DNA of 7,099 nucleotides from the NCBI GenBank assembly GCA_018262385.1, contig JAGSPQ010000174.1, forward strand, positions 1 to 7,099, read 5' to 3'. How positions within the stretch are numbered: the stretch's first letter is position 1; every line of letters starts with the position of its first letter. Below, piece after piece: positions 1-6,716 of the stretch. This stretch comes from Myxococcaceae bacterium (GTDB lineage Bacteria > Myxococcota > Myxococcia > Myxococcales > Myxococcaceae). The position numbers were made by a program, and so were the translations under genes. The notes under the pieces are model-generated. The model saw nothing but the letters and a program-made list of their open reading frames with translations, did not search any database and was not told where the DNA came from.

Positions 1-435
1 TTCTTCGGCCGGGCGTTCGTCTTCGCCCCGGGCCCGCTGCCCATCGTCCATGCCGGGATGTTCGCGGCGAGCGGCGGGACCACCGAGGTGCGGTTCGGCC
101 TCGATCACCAGGCGGACCTCGAGCCGAACTACATGAGCCCGCCCAACGAGTACGGCATCTTCACTTCCAACAAGACCAAGCTGCCGACCAACACCTGGGC
201 CTGCCTGGAGTGGGAGTACCGCGGCACCGGCGAGCTGCACTTTTTCCTCAACGGCAGCGAGCTGACGCAGATAGAAGTGCTCGCGACGAGGATGCCGCCG
301 TGGACGGCACCGACCTACTCGAAGTTCTCGATCGGGATGATCTTGTTCCAGAGCGACACCGCGACGGCGAACAGCTTCGATCTCTGGTTTGACGAAGTGG
401 CATTCAGTGCAATGCGCGTCGGCTGCGCCAACTAA
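1..435 (+). CDS. C-terminal part of a Cip1-like / polysaccharide-lyase-like beta-sandwich protein (5' partial)
   Basis: The reading frame is open from the first base and ends at TAA (433-435), leaving 144 residues of a protein that starts outside the window. The fragment alternates short beta-strand-like stretches rich in aromatic residues and glycines. Examples are the WACLEWEY stretch at about residues 67-73, an FFLNGSEL turn at 81-88, and a final FDLWFDEVAFS strand at 126-136 followed by a Cys at 142. A 'W-C-x-E-W ... F-x-L-N-G ... W-x-D-E-V' order is typical of concanavalin-like jelly-roll domains, such as Cip1-like or polysaccharide-lyase-like domains in secreted or lipoprotein products of myxobacteria. 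Two cysteines (68 and 142) could form a disulfide, which would fit an exported protein. The signal peptide, if any, lies upstream and cannot be seen. Catalytic activity cannot be claimed, because this may be only a binding fold. The next gene begins 15 bp downstream on the same strand and may be cotranscribed. Confidence 0.7.
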   Translation, partial: FFGRAFVFAPGPLPIVHAGMFAASGGTTEVRFGLDHQADLEPNYMSPPNEYGIFTSNKTKLPTNTWACLEWEYRGTGELHFFLNGSELTQIEVLATRMPPWTAPTYSKFSIGMILFQSDTATANSFDLWFDEVAFSAMRVGCAN

Positions 436-438
436 CCC

Positions 439-444
439 AAGGAG
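439..444 (+). promoter_or_regulatory. Shine-Dalgarno sequence of the SRPBCC gene
   Basis: AAGGAG lies 6 nt before the ATG at 451 and only 3 nt after the TAA of the upstream gene. It fixes the start of the SRPBCC gene and suggests that ribosomes could reinitiate from the upstream gene. Confidence 0.75.
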
Positions 445-450
445 TCCGCC

Positions 451-1059
451 ATGGTGAAGAAGGTCCTCGCAGGGGTCGCGGTGGTGCTGCTGGCGTTCGT
501 TGCGTACGTCGCGTCCCGCCCCTCGGAGTTCGTCATCACCCGAAAGACCACGATCGCCGCGCCGCCCGAGGTGATCTTCGGATTGGTGAACGACTTCCAC
601 CACTGGAAGAGCTGGTCGCCCTGGGAAGAGCTCGATCCGAAGATGACCACCACCTACGAGGGGCCGGCCGCGGGGCAGGGCGCGAGCTACTCCTGGAAGG
701 GCAACGACCAGGTCGGCGAAGGCAAGATGACGATCCTCGAGAGCAAGCCGAACGAGCAGGTGGTGATCAAGCTCGAGTTCCTCAAGCCGTTCGCGGCGAC
801 CAATACCACCACCCTCAACCTCGTCCCCGGCCCGAGCACCGAGGTGACCTGGAAGATGGAAGGAAAGAACAACTTCATGAGCAAGGTGGCCGGCGTGTTC
901 ATGAACATGGACGAGATGATCGGCAAGGACTTCGACAAGGGCCTCGGCAAGCTCAAGGCCCTCTCGGAAGAAGAGGCGAAGAAGCGCGCGGCGCCTCCAC
1001 CGGAAGCAGCGGCTCCTCCGGCCGAGCCGGCTGCCGCGCCGCCCGCGGTCGCGAAGTAG
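451..1059 (+). CDS. Membrane-anchored SRPBCC (polyketide cyclase-like) family protein
   Basis: This 202-residue protein has three parts. Residues 3-21 form a hydrophobic N-terminal segment after a KK pair, which looks like an uncleaved anchor or signal-anchor. Residues of about 27-172 form an SRPBCC/START-like domain. It shows the usual family landmarks: a beta-strand then IAAPPEVIFGLVNDF at 35-49, the W-x-x-WSPWEELDP loop at 52-63, an LEFLKPFAATNTT stretch at 109-120, the TWKMEGKNNF strand at 133-142, and a long C-terminal helix at about 145-172 containing a GKDFDKGLGKLKAL pattern. Residues 178-202 are a low-complexity Ala/Pro tail. The fold encloses a hydrophobic ligand cavity, but the ligand is unknown for this subfamily. 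The hydrophobic N-terminus would place the domain outside the cytoplasmic membrane, which is inference. The start is set by AAGGAG 6 nt upstream of the ATG. The gene converges on the DUF4442 gene. Confidence 0.88.
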   Translation: MVKKVLAGVAVVLLAFVAYVASRPSEFVITRKTTIAAPPEVIFGLVNDFHHWKSWSPWEELDPKMTTTYEGPAAGQGASYSWKGNDQVGEGKMTILESKPNEQVVIKLEFLKPFAATNTTTLNLVPGPSTEVTWKMEGKNNFMSKVAGVFMNMDEMIGKDFDKGLGKLKALSEEEAKKRAAPPPEAAAPPAEPAAAPPAVAK

Positions 1060-1065
1060 GCGCAC

Positions 1066-1078
1066 CGCCGATTCGGCG
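1066..1078. terminator. Small GC hairpin between convergent genes (weak terminator candidate)
   Basis: CGCCG-ATT-CGGCG forms a 5-bp stem with a 3-nt loop in the 22-bp gap between the stop codons of the SRPBCC gene (1057-1059) and the DUF4442 gene (1082-1084). No T-tract follows on either strand, so it is not a classical intrinsic terminator. A role in ending both converging transcripts is inferred from its position. Confidence 0.25.
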
Positions 1079-1081
1079 CGG

Positions 1082-1582
1082 CTACAGCTTCCCCGGGCCG
1101 ATCATCCACTTCGCGTAGCAGCGGGCCACCACGTCGCCCGACTTGTCCTTCAACAGCCCGGTGATCTCGTACTCCTTGCGCTCCATCGAGGTGGGCGCCA
1201 CGACGGTGCACTCGCCGGTGATCGTCCCGCGGGCCTTCTTCACGTAGTCCATCGCCAGCCGGATCGGGATCCCGCGCAGCCCCTCGGGCATCGAGACCAT
1301 CATCGCCACCCCGGTGGTCATCTCGCCGAGGTTCATCAGGGCGCAGGCGTGCACGCTGCGCAGGTGGTTGCGTACCTTCTTCCGGTCGCGCATCGAGACC
1401 TTCGCGTAGCCAATCTCCAGCTGCTCGACCTGGGGCTTGATCGTCCCGGTGTAGGGCGCCATCCGGCCGATCAGCCGGCCCATCATCAGCCCCCCGCCGG
1501 GAACCGCTTTGAGGACGCTCCAGAGCTGGAGCATCGAAGCCGGGCTCTGGAGCTGGGCGAAAACTTTTGGAAGGCTGGTCAT
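1082..1582 (-). CDS. DUF4442 / hotdog-fold thioesterase-like protein
   Basis: This 166-residue protein, counted from the ATG at 1582, has the length and pattern of the DUF4442 hotdog family, which is related to PaaI-type thioesterases. An N-terminal amphipathic region (1-40) leads to a first strand and an RDRKKVRNHLRSVHACALMNLGEM stretch (65-88). There the N-H-x-x-S-x-H-A...N-L-G-E pattern marks the hotdog central helix, with His78 and Glu87 as candidate active-site residues. Beta-strands follow (109-160), ending in AKWMIGPGKL. Known relatives are presumed acyl-CoA-type thioesterases or acyl-binding proteins; the substrate is unknown. The start is not certain. A TTG two codons upstream (1588) has a weak GGA six nt before it, and an in-frame TAA just before that rules out anything longer. 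The gene is divergent from pntA with a gap of about 100 bp, and it converges on the SRPBCC gene. Confidence 0.82.
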   Translation of the reverse strand: MTSLPKVFAQLQSPASMLQLWSVLKAVPGGGLMMGRLIGRMAPYTGTIKPQVEQLEIGYAKVSMRDRKKVRNHLRSVHACALMNLGEMTTGVAMMVSMPEGLRGIPIRLAMDYVKKARGTITGECTVVAPTSMERKEYEITGLLKDKSGDVVARCYAKWMIGPGKL

Positions 1583-1680
1583 GAGCAATGCTTATCCAGT
1601 GGGGCGATGGGACGCCAGAAAGTACAGGGGCGATCTGCAACAGAGCGTAAATAGGAAGCCAGCACCAACCGGAGGCGGCC
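1583..1680. promoter_or_regulatory. Divergent intergenic region between the DUF4442 gene and pntA
   Basis: This stretch of about 98 bp is visibly less GC-rich than the flanking genes and must carry the promoters of both divergent genes. On the plus strand, TAAATA (1648-1653) is a possible -10 element for pntA, but I see no good -35 at the right distance. No terminator, riboswitch or strong operator palindrome is visible. The 3' end carries the pntA Shine-Dalgarno sequence. Confidence 0.4.
1671..1675 (+). promoter_or_regulatory. Shine-Dalgarno sequence that places the pntA start at an ATT codon
   Basis: GGAGG sits 5 nt upstream of ATT (1681-1683). No ATG, GTG, TTG or CTG lies in frame between the TAA at 1648-1650 and the GTG at 1771. 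This is therefore the only convincing ribosome binding site that serves the conserved PntA N-terminus. Confidence 0.75.
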
Positions 1681-3249
1681 ATTCGAATCGGAGTTCCTCG
1701 TGAGACAGCGCCGGGCGAGCGGCGAGTCGCCGCGACGCCCGAGTCGGTCAAGAAGCTCGTTTCGCCCACGGTGGCGGTGGTGATCGAGCGGGGAGCGGGC
1801 GTCAGCGCCGGCTACCCGGACGCCGCCTACCTCGCCGCCGGGGCGACCCTCGGCAGCAAGGGTGAGGCGATGGGCGAGTGCGAGATCGTGCTCAAAGTCC
1901 GCCCGCCCGCGCCCGACGAGGTGCCCCAGCTGAAGGAAGGCTGCTTCCTCGCCTGCCTGGTGCAGCCCGAGCGAAACCCGGGGCTGCTCGAGTCGCTCGC
2001 CGCTCGCAAGGTCTCCTCGCTCGCGCTGGAGAGGGTGCCCCGCATCAGCCGGGCCCAGAAGATGGACGTGCTGTCCTCGATGGCCAACCTCGCCGGCTAC
2101 CGCGCGGTGGTCGAAGCGGCGGCGGCCTACGGCAGCCCGTTCGGCGCCCAGGTCACCGCGGCCGGCACCACTCCGCCGGCGAAGGTGCTGGTGATCGGCG
2201 CCGGCGTCGCCGGGCTGGCGGCCGCCGCGGCAGCCAAGGCGCTCGGCGCCGAGGTCCGCGCCTTCGACACCCGCGCCGCGGCCCGCGAACAGGTCGAGAG
2301 CCTGGGCGCGAAGTTCCTCACCCTCGAGGTCAAAGAGAGCGGCGAGGGCGGCGGCGGCTACGCGAAGGTGATGAGCAAGGAGTTCATCGACGCCGAGATG
2401 GCGCTGTTCAAGCGCCAGGCGGCCGAAGTGGACGTGGTGATCACCACCGCGCTGGTCCCCGGAGCCCGGGCGCCCACCCTGCTGCCCCGGGACGTGGTCA
2501 CCGCGTTCAAGCCCGGCAGCGTGATCGTCGACATGGCCGCCGAGCAGGGCGGCAACTGCGAGCTGTGCAAGCCGGGCGAGGTGGTCGACTTCAACGGGGT
2601 GAAGATCCTCGGCTACACCGATCTCGTCAGCCGGATGGCCGGCACCTCGAGCAAGTTCTTCGCGACCAACCTGGTCCACCTGCTGGTGGAGATGGGGATC
2701 AGCAAGGAGTTCAAGATCGACCTCGAGAGCGAGGTGGTTCGCCCCGCCCTGCTCACCCACGCCGGAGAGCGGCTGCCTCCCCCGCCGGTGAAGGAGCCTT
2801 CGCCCGCCCGGGAGGTCAAGCCGCCGCCCGCGGACGCCAAACCGAAGCAAGAGCAGATCATGACCCCCACCCGCCGCGCCTGGGGCGCGACCCTGGGCGG
2901 GATGGTGGTGATCGCGGTGCTGTTCGCGCTCGGCCGGTTTGCCCCCCGCGACTTCCTCCAGCACTCGACCGTCTTCATCCTCGCCTGCTTCGTCGGCTGG
3001 CAGGTGATCTGGAGCGTCAGCCCCGCCCTCCACACCCCGCTGATGAGCGTCACCAACGCGATCTCGGGGATCATCGTCGTGGGTGGAATGCTCCAGGTCG
3101 GCACCCACCTCAATGCCGCGTCGATTCTCGGCGCGATCGCCGTGCTGGTCGCGGCGATCAACGTCGCGGGCGGCTTCCTCGTCACCCAGCGGATGCTGAA
3201 GATGTTCCACCGCGAGGCTCCCGCCGCCCCGCAGAAGGGGCACCCGTGA
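1681..3249 (+). CDS. pntA: NAD(P) transhydrogenase subunit alpha (proton-translocating), apparent ATT start
   Basis: This is the alpha subunit of the membrane transhydrogenase, which couples hydride transfer from NADH to NADP+ to proton entry. The 522-residue length is close to E. coli PntA (510). The NAD(H)-binding domain I fills residues 1-360. Its N-terminus reads (ATT)RIGVPRE followed by [10 protein letters not shown]. The conserved R-Q-D loop residues are at R121, Q126 and D129. The GAGVAG dinucleotide motif is at 173-178 with D196 closing the second strand, and GYAKVMS and [16 protein letters not shown] follow. A Pro/Lys-rich linker (about 365-398) joins four membrane segments (about 402-420, 426-446, 454-474, 480-505), including the hallmark [13 protein letters not shown]. 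Membrane domain and NAD domain are fused, as in the two-subunit E. coli enzyme. The first conventional start, GTG 1771, would delete 30 conserved residues, so ATT 1681 with GGAGG is preferred. The stop overlaps pntB by 4 bp (GTGA). Confidence 0.93.
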   Translation: MRIGVPRETAPGERRVAATPESVKKLVSPTVAVVIERGAGVSAGYPDAAYLAAGATLGSKGEAMGECEIVLKVRPPAPDEVPQLKEGCFLACLVQPERNPGLLESLAARKVSSLALERVPRISRAQKMDVLSSMANLAGYRAVVEAAAAYGSPFGAQVTAAGTTPPAKVLVIGAGVAGLAAAAAAKALGAEVRAFDTRAAAREQVESLGAKFLTLEVKESGEGGGGYAKVMSKEFIDAEMALFKRQAAEVDVVITTALVPGARAPTLLPRDVVTAFKPGSVIVDMAAEQGGNCELCKPGEVVDFNGVKILGYTDLVSRMAGTSSKFFATNLVHLLVEMGISKEFKIDLESEVVRPALLTHAGERLPPPPVKEPSPAREVKPPPADAKPKQEQIMTPTRRAWGATLGGMVVIAVLFALGRFAPRDFLQHSTVFILACFVGWQVIWSVSPALHTPLMSVTNAISGIIVVGGMLQVGTHLNAASILGAIAVLVAAINVAGGFLVTQRMLKMFHREAPAAPQKGHP

Positions 3250-4679
3250 CGAACCTCGACGGGATGATGACGATTTCCTACCTCGCCGCCGGGGTGCTCT
3301 TCATCCGCTCACTCGCCGGGCTGTCGAAGCAGGAGACCGCCCGCCGCGGAAACCTGTACGGGATGGTGGGGATGGCGGTGGCCGTCGCGGTCACCGGGCT
3401 GGCCTGGCTGGCCGGCGGGTTCGACGGCCGCGAGATTGGCATGGCGATGCTGGTCGGCGCGGTGGTGGTCGGCGCCTCGATCGGCGCAGTCCTCGCCCGC
3501 CGGGTCGAGATGACCGGGATGCCCGAGCTGGTGGCGATCCTCCACAGCTTCGTCGGCCTCGCCGCGGTGATGGTCGGGGTCAGCAGCTACCTCGCCCCCA
3601 ATGGGGAGAGCCACGCCAGCGAAGCGACCCGCATCGTCCACATGGGCGAGGTGTGGGTCGGGATCGCGGTCGGCGCAATCACCCTCACCGGCTCGATCGT
3701 CGCCTGGGCCAAGCTGCGCGGGACGCTCTCGGGCAAGCCGCTGCTGCTGCCCGGCCGCCACGTGCTCAACGCCGTCATCGCGCTGTCGATCTTCGGCCTC
3801 AGCTACCCGTTCCTCGAGGCGCCCGGCACCACCGGCCTGCCCTACCTGCTGGTGATGACCGGGCTGGCGCTCGTCCTGGGGATCCACCTGGTGGTGGCGA
3901 TCGGCGGCGCCGACATGCCGGTGGTGGTCTCGCTGCTCAACAGCTACTCCGGCTGGGCGGCGGCGGCGGCCGGCTTCATGCTCGCCAATGATCTGCTGAT
4001 CGTCACCGGCGCGCTGGTCGGCGCCTCGGGCACCATCCTCAGCATCATCATGTGCCGGGCGATGAATCGGTCGATCCTCAACGTGGTCTTCGGCGGCTTC
4101 GGCACCGCCGATGGTGGCTCGGCGGTGGCCAGCACCGAGCCGGCGGGCGAAGTGCGCGAGATGAAGGCCGACGAGACGGCCGAGCGGCTGAAGAGCGCCC
4201 GCAGCGTGGTGATCGTCCCCGGCTACGGGATGGCGGTCGCCCGCGCCCAGGCGGCGGTTCACGACCTGACGAAGAATCTGCGCGACCAGGGCGTCACCGT
4301 TCGGTTCGCGATCCACCCGGTCGCGGGCCGGCTGCCGGGCCACATGAACGTGCTGCTGGCCGAGGCCGGCGTGCCGTACGACATCGTTCTCGAGATGGAG
4401 CACATCAACGCCGACTTCCCCAACACCGACGTGGTGCTGGTGATCGGCGCCAACGACATCGTCAACCCCGGAGCGCTCACCGACGCCAACAGCCCGATCT
4501 ACGGGATGCCGGTGTGCGAGGTGTGGAAGTCGAAGCTGGTGGTGGTGCTCAAGCGCGGGATGGCGGCCGGCTACGCCGGAGTCGAGAACCCGCTCTTCTA
4601 CCTCGAGAACACCCGCATGCTTTTCGGCGACGCGAAGAAGAGCATCGACGCGCTCGTCGCCGCCACCCGGGTCGGCTGA
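3246..4679 (+). CDS. pntB: NAD(P) transhydrogenase subunit beta
   Basis: This 477-residue beta subunit (E. coli PntB is 462) completes the transhydrogenase. About eight or nine hydrophobic segments lie within residues 8-265 and form the proton channel. Conserved channel residues are visible: His100 in the [17 protein letters not shown] segment (E. coli His91), Asp223 in [10 protein letters not shown] and Asn232 in [16 protein letters not shown] (E. coli Asp213 and Asn222). A flexible linker (about 285-315) leads to the NADP(H)-binding domain III, with its [10 protein letters not shown] fingerprint from residue 326, [31 protein letters not shown] and a terminal MLFGDAKKS. The start is GTG 3246 within a GTGA overlap with the pntA stop, with a GAAGGGG sequence just upstream. 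ATG 3264 is the alternative start. The overlap implies translational coupling and matched subunit levels. No key residue is missing. Confidence 0.95.
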   Translation: MTNLDGMMTISYLAAGVLFIRSLAGLSKQETARRGNLYGMVGMAVAVAVTGLAWLAGGFDGREIGMAMLVGAVVVGASIGAVLARRVEMTGMPELVAILHSFVGLAAVMVGVSSYLAPNGESHASEATRIVHMGEVWVGIAVGAITLTGSIVAWAKLRGTLSGKPLLLPGRHVLNAVIALSIFGLSYPFLEAPGTTGLPYLLVMTGLALVLGIHLVVAIGGADMPVVVSLLNSYSGWAAAAAGFMLANDLLIVTGALVGASGTILSIIMCRAMNRSILNVVFGGFGTADGGSAVASTEPAGEVREMKADETAERLKSARSVVIVPGYGMAVARAQAAVHDLTKNLRDQGVTVRFAIHPVAGRLPGHMNVLLAEAGVPYDIVLEMEHINADFPNTDVVLVIGANDIVNPGALTDANSPIYGMPVCEVWKSKLVVVLKRGMAAGYAGVENPLFYLENTRMLFGDAKKSIDALVAATRVG

Positions 4680-4698
4680 GGCGCAACGGCTCAGGCCG
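4673..4698. terminator. Hairpin spanning the stop codons of pntB and the convergent STAS gene
   Basis: CGGCTGAG (4673-4680) can pair with CTCAGGCCG (4690-4698), leaving one bulged base and a 9-nt loop. The hairpin includes both converging stop codons, so it would form in either transcript. No T-tract is present, so a bidirectional terminator role is inferred from position only. Confidence 0.3.
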
Positions 4699-4963
4699 AG
4701 CGGGCCGCGCTCACCAACCGGCGGTGGTGGCGCTGGGCGTGCCGGAAAGCAACCTCGCCTGACCGGAAGGCCAGCGCGCTCAACAGCCCGATGTCGTGGC
4801 TGGTCTTCAGCTCACCCGCATCGGCGAGATCGATCACGATCGGAGCGTCGTCTTCGGTCCGTGCCAGCGCGTCGAGCAGCGCCGCCACCGCGGCGTCGTT
4901 CAGCTCGCCGTGGGTGGTCAAGATCACCCGCCCGGTCCCTCGTTCCCTCGTGATGGCAATCAT
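4691..4963 (-). CDS. Stand-alone STAS-domain (anti-anti-sigma factor-like) protein
   Basis: This small protein of 90 residues, counted from ATG 4963, follows the STAS pattern. It has a first strand IAITRERG (2-9), a second strand RVILTTHGELND (12-23) with the typical G-E/x-L-N/D turn, a helix AAVAALLDALART (24-36), and a third strand PIVIDLADAG (41-50). The SpoIIAA-type phosphorylation loop is at TSHDIGLLSAL (54-64), with Ser55 aligned to the phosphorylatable serine of SpoIIAA-type proteins. A short strand-helix ends the protein, making it somewhat shorter than the usual 100-110 residues. Such proteins relieve sigma-factor inhibition or act in partner-switching signalling, but no kinase or phosphatase partner gene is next to it here. 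ATG 4963 places the first beta-strand right at the start. GTG 5005 would add 14 residues but has no ribosome binding site. The gene converges on pntB with an 11-bp gap. Confidence 0.65.
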   Translation of the reverse strand: MIAITRERGTGRVILTTHGELNDAAVAALLDALARTEDDAPIVIDLADAGELKTSHDIGLLSALAFRSGEVAFRHAQRHHRRLVSAARSA

Positions 4964-5183
4964 GCCGTCCGCCAAGAGCAACGGCCGGGCCAACAGGGCC
5001 GCCACCGCTGGGGAATTTGGTGCTGCGCGTCAATTCGCTGCGAAGCGCCCCACCCGAGGCGAATTGGTCGCCGGCAATGACTGCGCGGGCGGGCGCAATG
5101 CTGGCGCAAAGTTTGGCGCCGACGCGGGGCCTCGACGCAAACGGTGCGGAAGTTCAGGCACACACTTTGTAAGCCCCTCGGGC
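4964..5183. promoter_or_regulatory. Divergent intergenic region between the STAS gene and the FMN split-barrel gene
   Basis: This 220-bp gap must hold the promoters of both divergent genes. Three AATT-containing patches (5014, 5032, 5062) break the otherwise GC-rich sequence. Small hairpins are possible, for example GGCGA-ATTGG-TCGCC at 5058-5072 and GGCGC...GCGCC at 5103-5120. Three (G/A)CGCAA boxes lie at 5093, 5104 and 5135. I see no convincing -35/-10 pair and no gene. Confidence 0.4.
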
Positions 5184-5732
5184 ATGGACCCCACGACGAC
5201 CGAAGGAAAAGAGCAGGAGCTGGCCCCCGAAGAATCCCGCGCCCACCTGAACGCGGCGCTCAACGAGTTCGCGACGATGATGGTGGCGACCTACGACAAG
5301 AAGGGGAAGCACCCCCGGCTGCACGCGCGGCCGATGGTGGTCGCCAGCGTCGAGCCCGACTGCTCGCTGATCTTCATCACCCACCTGCCCGAGCCGAGGC
5401 CGGGGGACGGGGGCGAGCCAGTCGAGGACGGCACGGTGATCGCCCAGTCGCTGACCCGGCACGTCTCGATGCTGGGGACGATCGAGTACTCGCAGGATCG
5501 CCGGCAGATCAACGAGGTCTGGAAGCTGCCCCACAACCTCTTCTTCGGAAAGGGACGGGACGATCCGAGCCTGTGCCTGATGATCTTCCGCCCCCGCGAC
5601 GCCGAGCTGTGGGACCTGTCAGGCCGCAAGGGGCTGAGGTTCCTCTTCGGCGCCGCCCGCTCGCTGATTCAGCGGAAGACTCAGGACTTCGCGCCCGACC
5701 AGCACGAGAAGCTGAAGCTGCACCGCGCTTAG
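5184..5732 (+). CDS. Pyridoxamine 5'-phosphate oxidase-like FMN-binding split-barrel protein (general stress protein 26-like)
   Basis: This 182-residue protein matches the general-stress-protein branch of the FMN-binding split-barrel superfamily. After a polar N-terminus (1-20) and a helix (21-31), the barrel shows HARPMVVASV (47-56), SLIFITHLP (61-69), VIAQSLTRHVSMLGTIEYSQD (85-105) and an INEVWK stretch (109-114). The signature FFGKGRDDPSLCLMIFRP (120-137) and AELWDLSGRKG (140-150) follow. The RPM motif and the 'G-T-...-D-x-x-x-I-x-E-x-W ... G-x-DDP' order are typical of this subgroup, which binds flavin and is linked to redox or stress responses. It is not the classical PdxH. A Gly/Pro/acidic insertion (69-84) lengthens one turn. 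Substrate and partner are unknown. The start at ATG 5184 has no clear Shine-Dalgarno sequence and is supported mainly by the domain boundary and the absence of other nearby starts. The gene converges on the lipocalin-like gene with a 6-bp gap. Confidence 0.8.
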   Translation: MDPTTTEGKEQELAPEESRAHLNAALNEFATMMVATYDKKGKHPRLHARPMVVASVEPDCSLIFITHLPEPRPGDGGEPVEDGTVIAQSLTRHVSMLGTIEYSQDRRQINEVWKLPHNLFFGKGRDDPSLCLMIFRPRDAELWDLSGRKGLRFLFGAARSLIQRKTQDFAPDQHEKLKLHRA

Positions 5733-5738
5733 ACCCGC

Positions 5739-6716
5739 CTAAACCTGGAAGCCTCCGAGCTGCGCCACCCGCGGGTCGTGCTCCTCGCAGAGGATCTCGA
5801 ACGCCGCCCGGTGGGCCGAGGTGAAGGTGCGGCTCTGGCCCGCCTCGCGCACCGTCAGGGTGCAGCGGGCGATCTTCGAGTTGAGGCAGGCCTTGGCTCC
5901 GCCCGGAGGGTTGCGGTAGCGCAGCGCCGCGAAGCGCTCGGCCGGCGCATCGATCGCCACCTCGAGCTCCACCCCATGCTCGGCGGTCGAGAACTTCCAC
6001 CCGAAGCCGTCGACCTCGGCCCGGGCGAAGCCGCCGCGCACCAGCGAGTTGAGCGCGAGCCGGCGCCCGTCCAGGTGCAGCACCGCGAGAGTGACCTTCG
6101 GGGTCATCACCGGGCCGATCTTCACCTGGGCGGTGGCGCACTCGAGGAAGACGTCGGGCGCGTCGTCGAACCCGCACACCTGGGCCCAGGCGTAGCGATC
6201 GGTGTGCTGACTGCCCCAGTTGTGGTTGTGGCTGCCGGGCCAGCCGTCGATCCGGTGCGACTCGCCGTCGACCTGGTAGGTGCCGGAGAAGCGCGCGTTG
6301 GGCGCGGTGCAGACCGCCTTCGCCTTGGGGAAGCCTCCCGCGTACAGCGACTCGGGCAGCAGCAGGCTCGGCGGGCCGGCGTGGGCCCAGGTCAGATCCC
6401 ACTTCAGCCGGCCGGTGCCGCCGGCCAGCGCGCCCGGCTTGAGCTGCGCGCCCGGCATCTTCACGTCCAGCCCCTTCGAGTCGAACGAGCAGTCGCGGCG
6501 CGGCAGCTCGGTCTTCGCCGCGATCGGCTTGCCTTTTTCGGCGTCGAACCAGACCGACCAGATCTCTCCCTCGGCCGCTTCCGGCCTGCCTTTGGGGGTG
6601 AAGAGGGTGTGGCGAATCCAGAGCGCGATCGGCCGCGTCGGGTGGTTGGCGCGCTGAAACCAGCTCTCGTAGTGCCCGCTGCGCCCATCCCACCGGAAGC
6701 CATCCCATTCGGTCAT
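5739..6716 (-). CDS. Lipocalin-like AttH/CrtC-type (carotenoid hydratase / tocopherol cyclase-like) protein
   Basis: This 325-residue soluble protein has no signal peptide or membrane segment. It is almost all beta-strand, with two halves. Residues 1-170 start from WDGRSGHYESWFQRAN and IALWIRHTLF, a layout seen in AttH and CrtC N-terminal lipocalin-like domains, where the protein binds or modifies an apolar lipid. Residues 160-325 start with the strongest motif, HNHNWGSQHTDRYAWAQ (163-179). Its His, Asn and Trp cluster resembles the central motif of the tocopherol-cyclase and CrtC-like superfamily. Enzymatic activity and substrate are not known, and a carotenoid or terpenoid role is only a possibility. 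ATG 6716 is chosen because GGAAGGAG precedes it by 8 nt and it overlaps the upstream stop as ATGA. An ATG at 6734 has no ribosome binding site. It is translationally coupled to the desulfurase-like gene. Confidence 0.6.
   Translation of the reverse strand: MTEWDGFRWDGRSGHYESWFQRANHPTRPIALWIRHTLFTPKGRPEAAEGEIWSVWFDAEKGKPIAAKTELPRRDCSFDSKGLDVKMPGAQLKPGALAGGTGRLKWDLTWAHAGPPSLLLPESLYAGGFPKAKAVCTAPNARFSGTYQVDGESHRIDGWPGSHNHNWGSQHTDRYAWAQVCGFDDAPDVFLECATAQVKIGPVMTPKVTLAVLHLDGRRLALNSLVRGGFARAEVDGFGWKFSTAEHGVELEVAIDAPAERFAALRYRNPPGGAKACLNSKIARCTLTVREAGQSRTFTSAHRAAFEILCEEHDPRVAQLGGFQV

Noticed and set aside
1581..1703. A possible 40-residue leader peptide before pntA: ATG 1581 with GGAAGG 6 nt upstream, ending at TGA 1701-1703, inside pntA.
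   Set aside because: Its third codon positions are only about 57% G/C, far below the real genes here. It begins antisense to the DUF4442 start codon, and its composition looks non-coding. Ribosome profiling could still revive it.
687..1769. 360-codon minus-strand frame across the SRPBCC and DUF4442 genes.
   Set aside because: It overlaps two recognisable genes and the pntA start, and its sequence is low-complexity without domain features.
1579..3243. 554-codon open frame on the minus strand opposite pntA.
   Set aside because: The translation is rich in His, Asp, Arg and Gly with no recognisable fold. It is a complementary-strand shadow of a clearly conserved gene.
1878..3245. Long open frame on the plus strand continuous with pntB (933 codons in total).
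   Set aside because: The part before 3246 lies out of frame over pntA and yields Arg/Gly/Pro-rich low-complexity protein, the usual shadow in high-GC DNA. The conserved PntB sequence begins just after 3246.
5102..5117. Sigma-54-like promoter (TGGCGC ... TTGG) upstream of the FMN split-barrel gene.
   Set aside because: The -24 half is fair, but the essential GC of the -12 element is GG here, so it does not meet the consensus.
4791..5183. N-terminal extension of the FMN split-barrel gene back to 4791.
   Set aside because: The extension runs antisense through the STAS gene and the intergenic region and shows no family similarity. The domain begins after ATG 5184.
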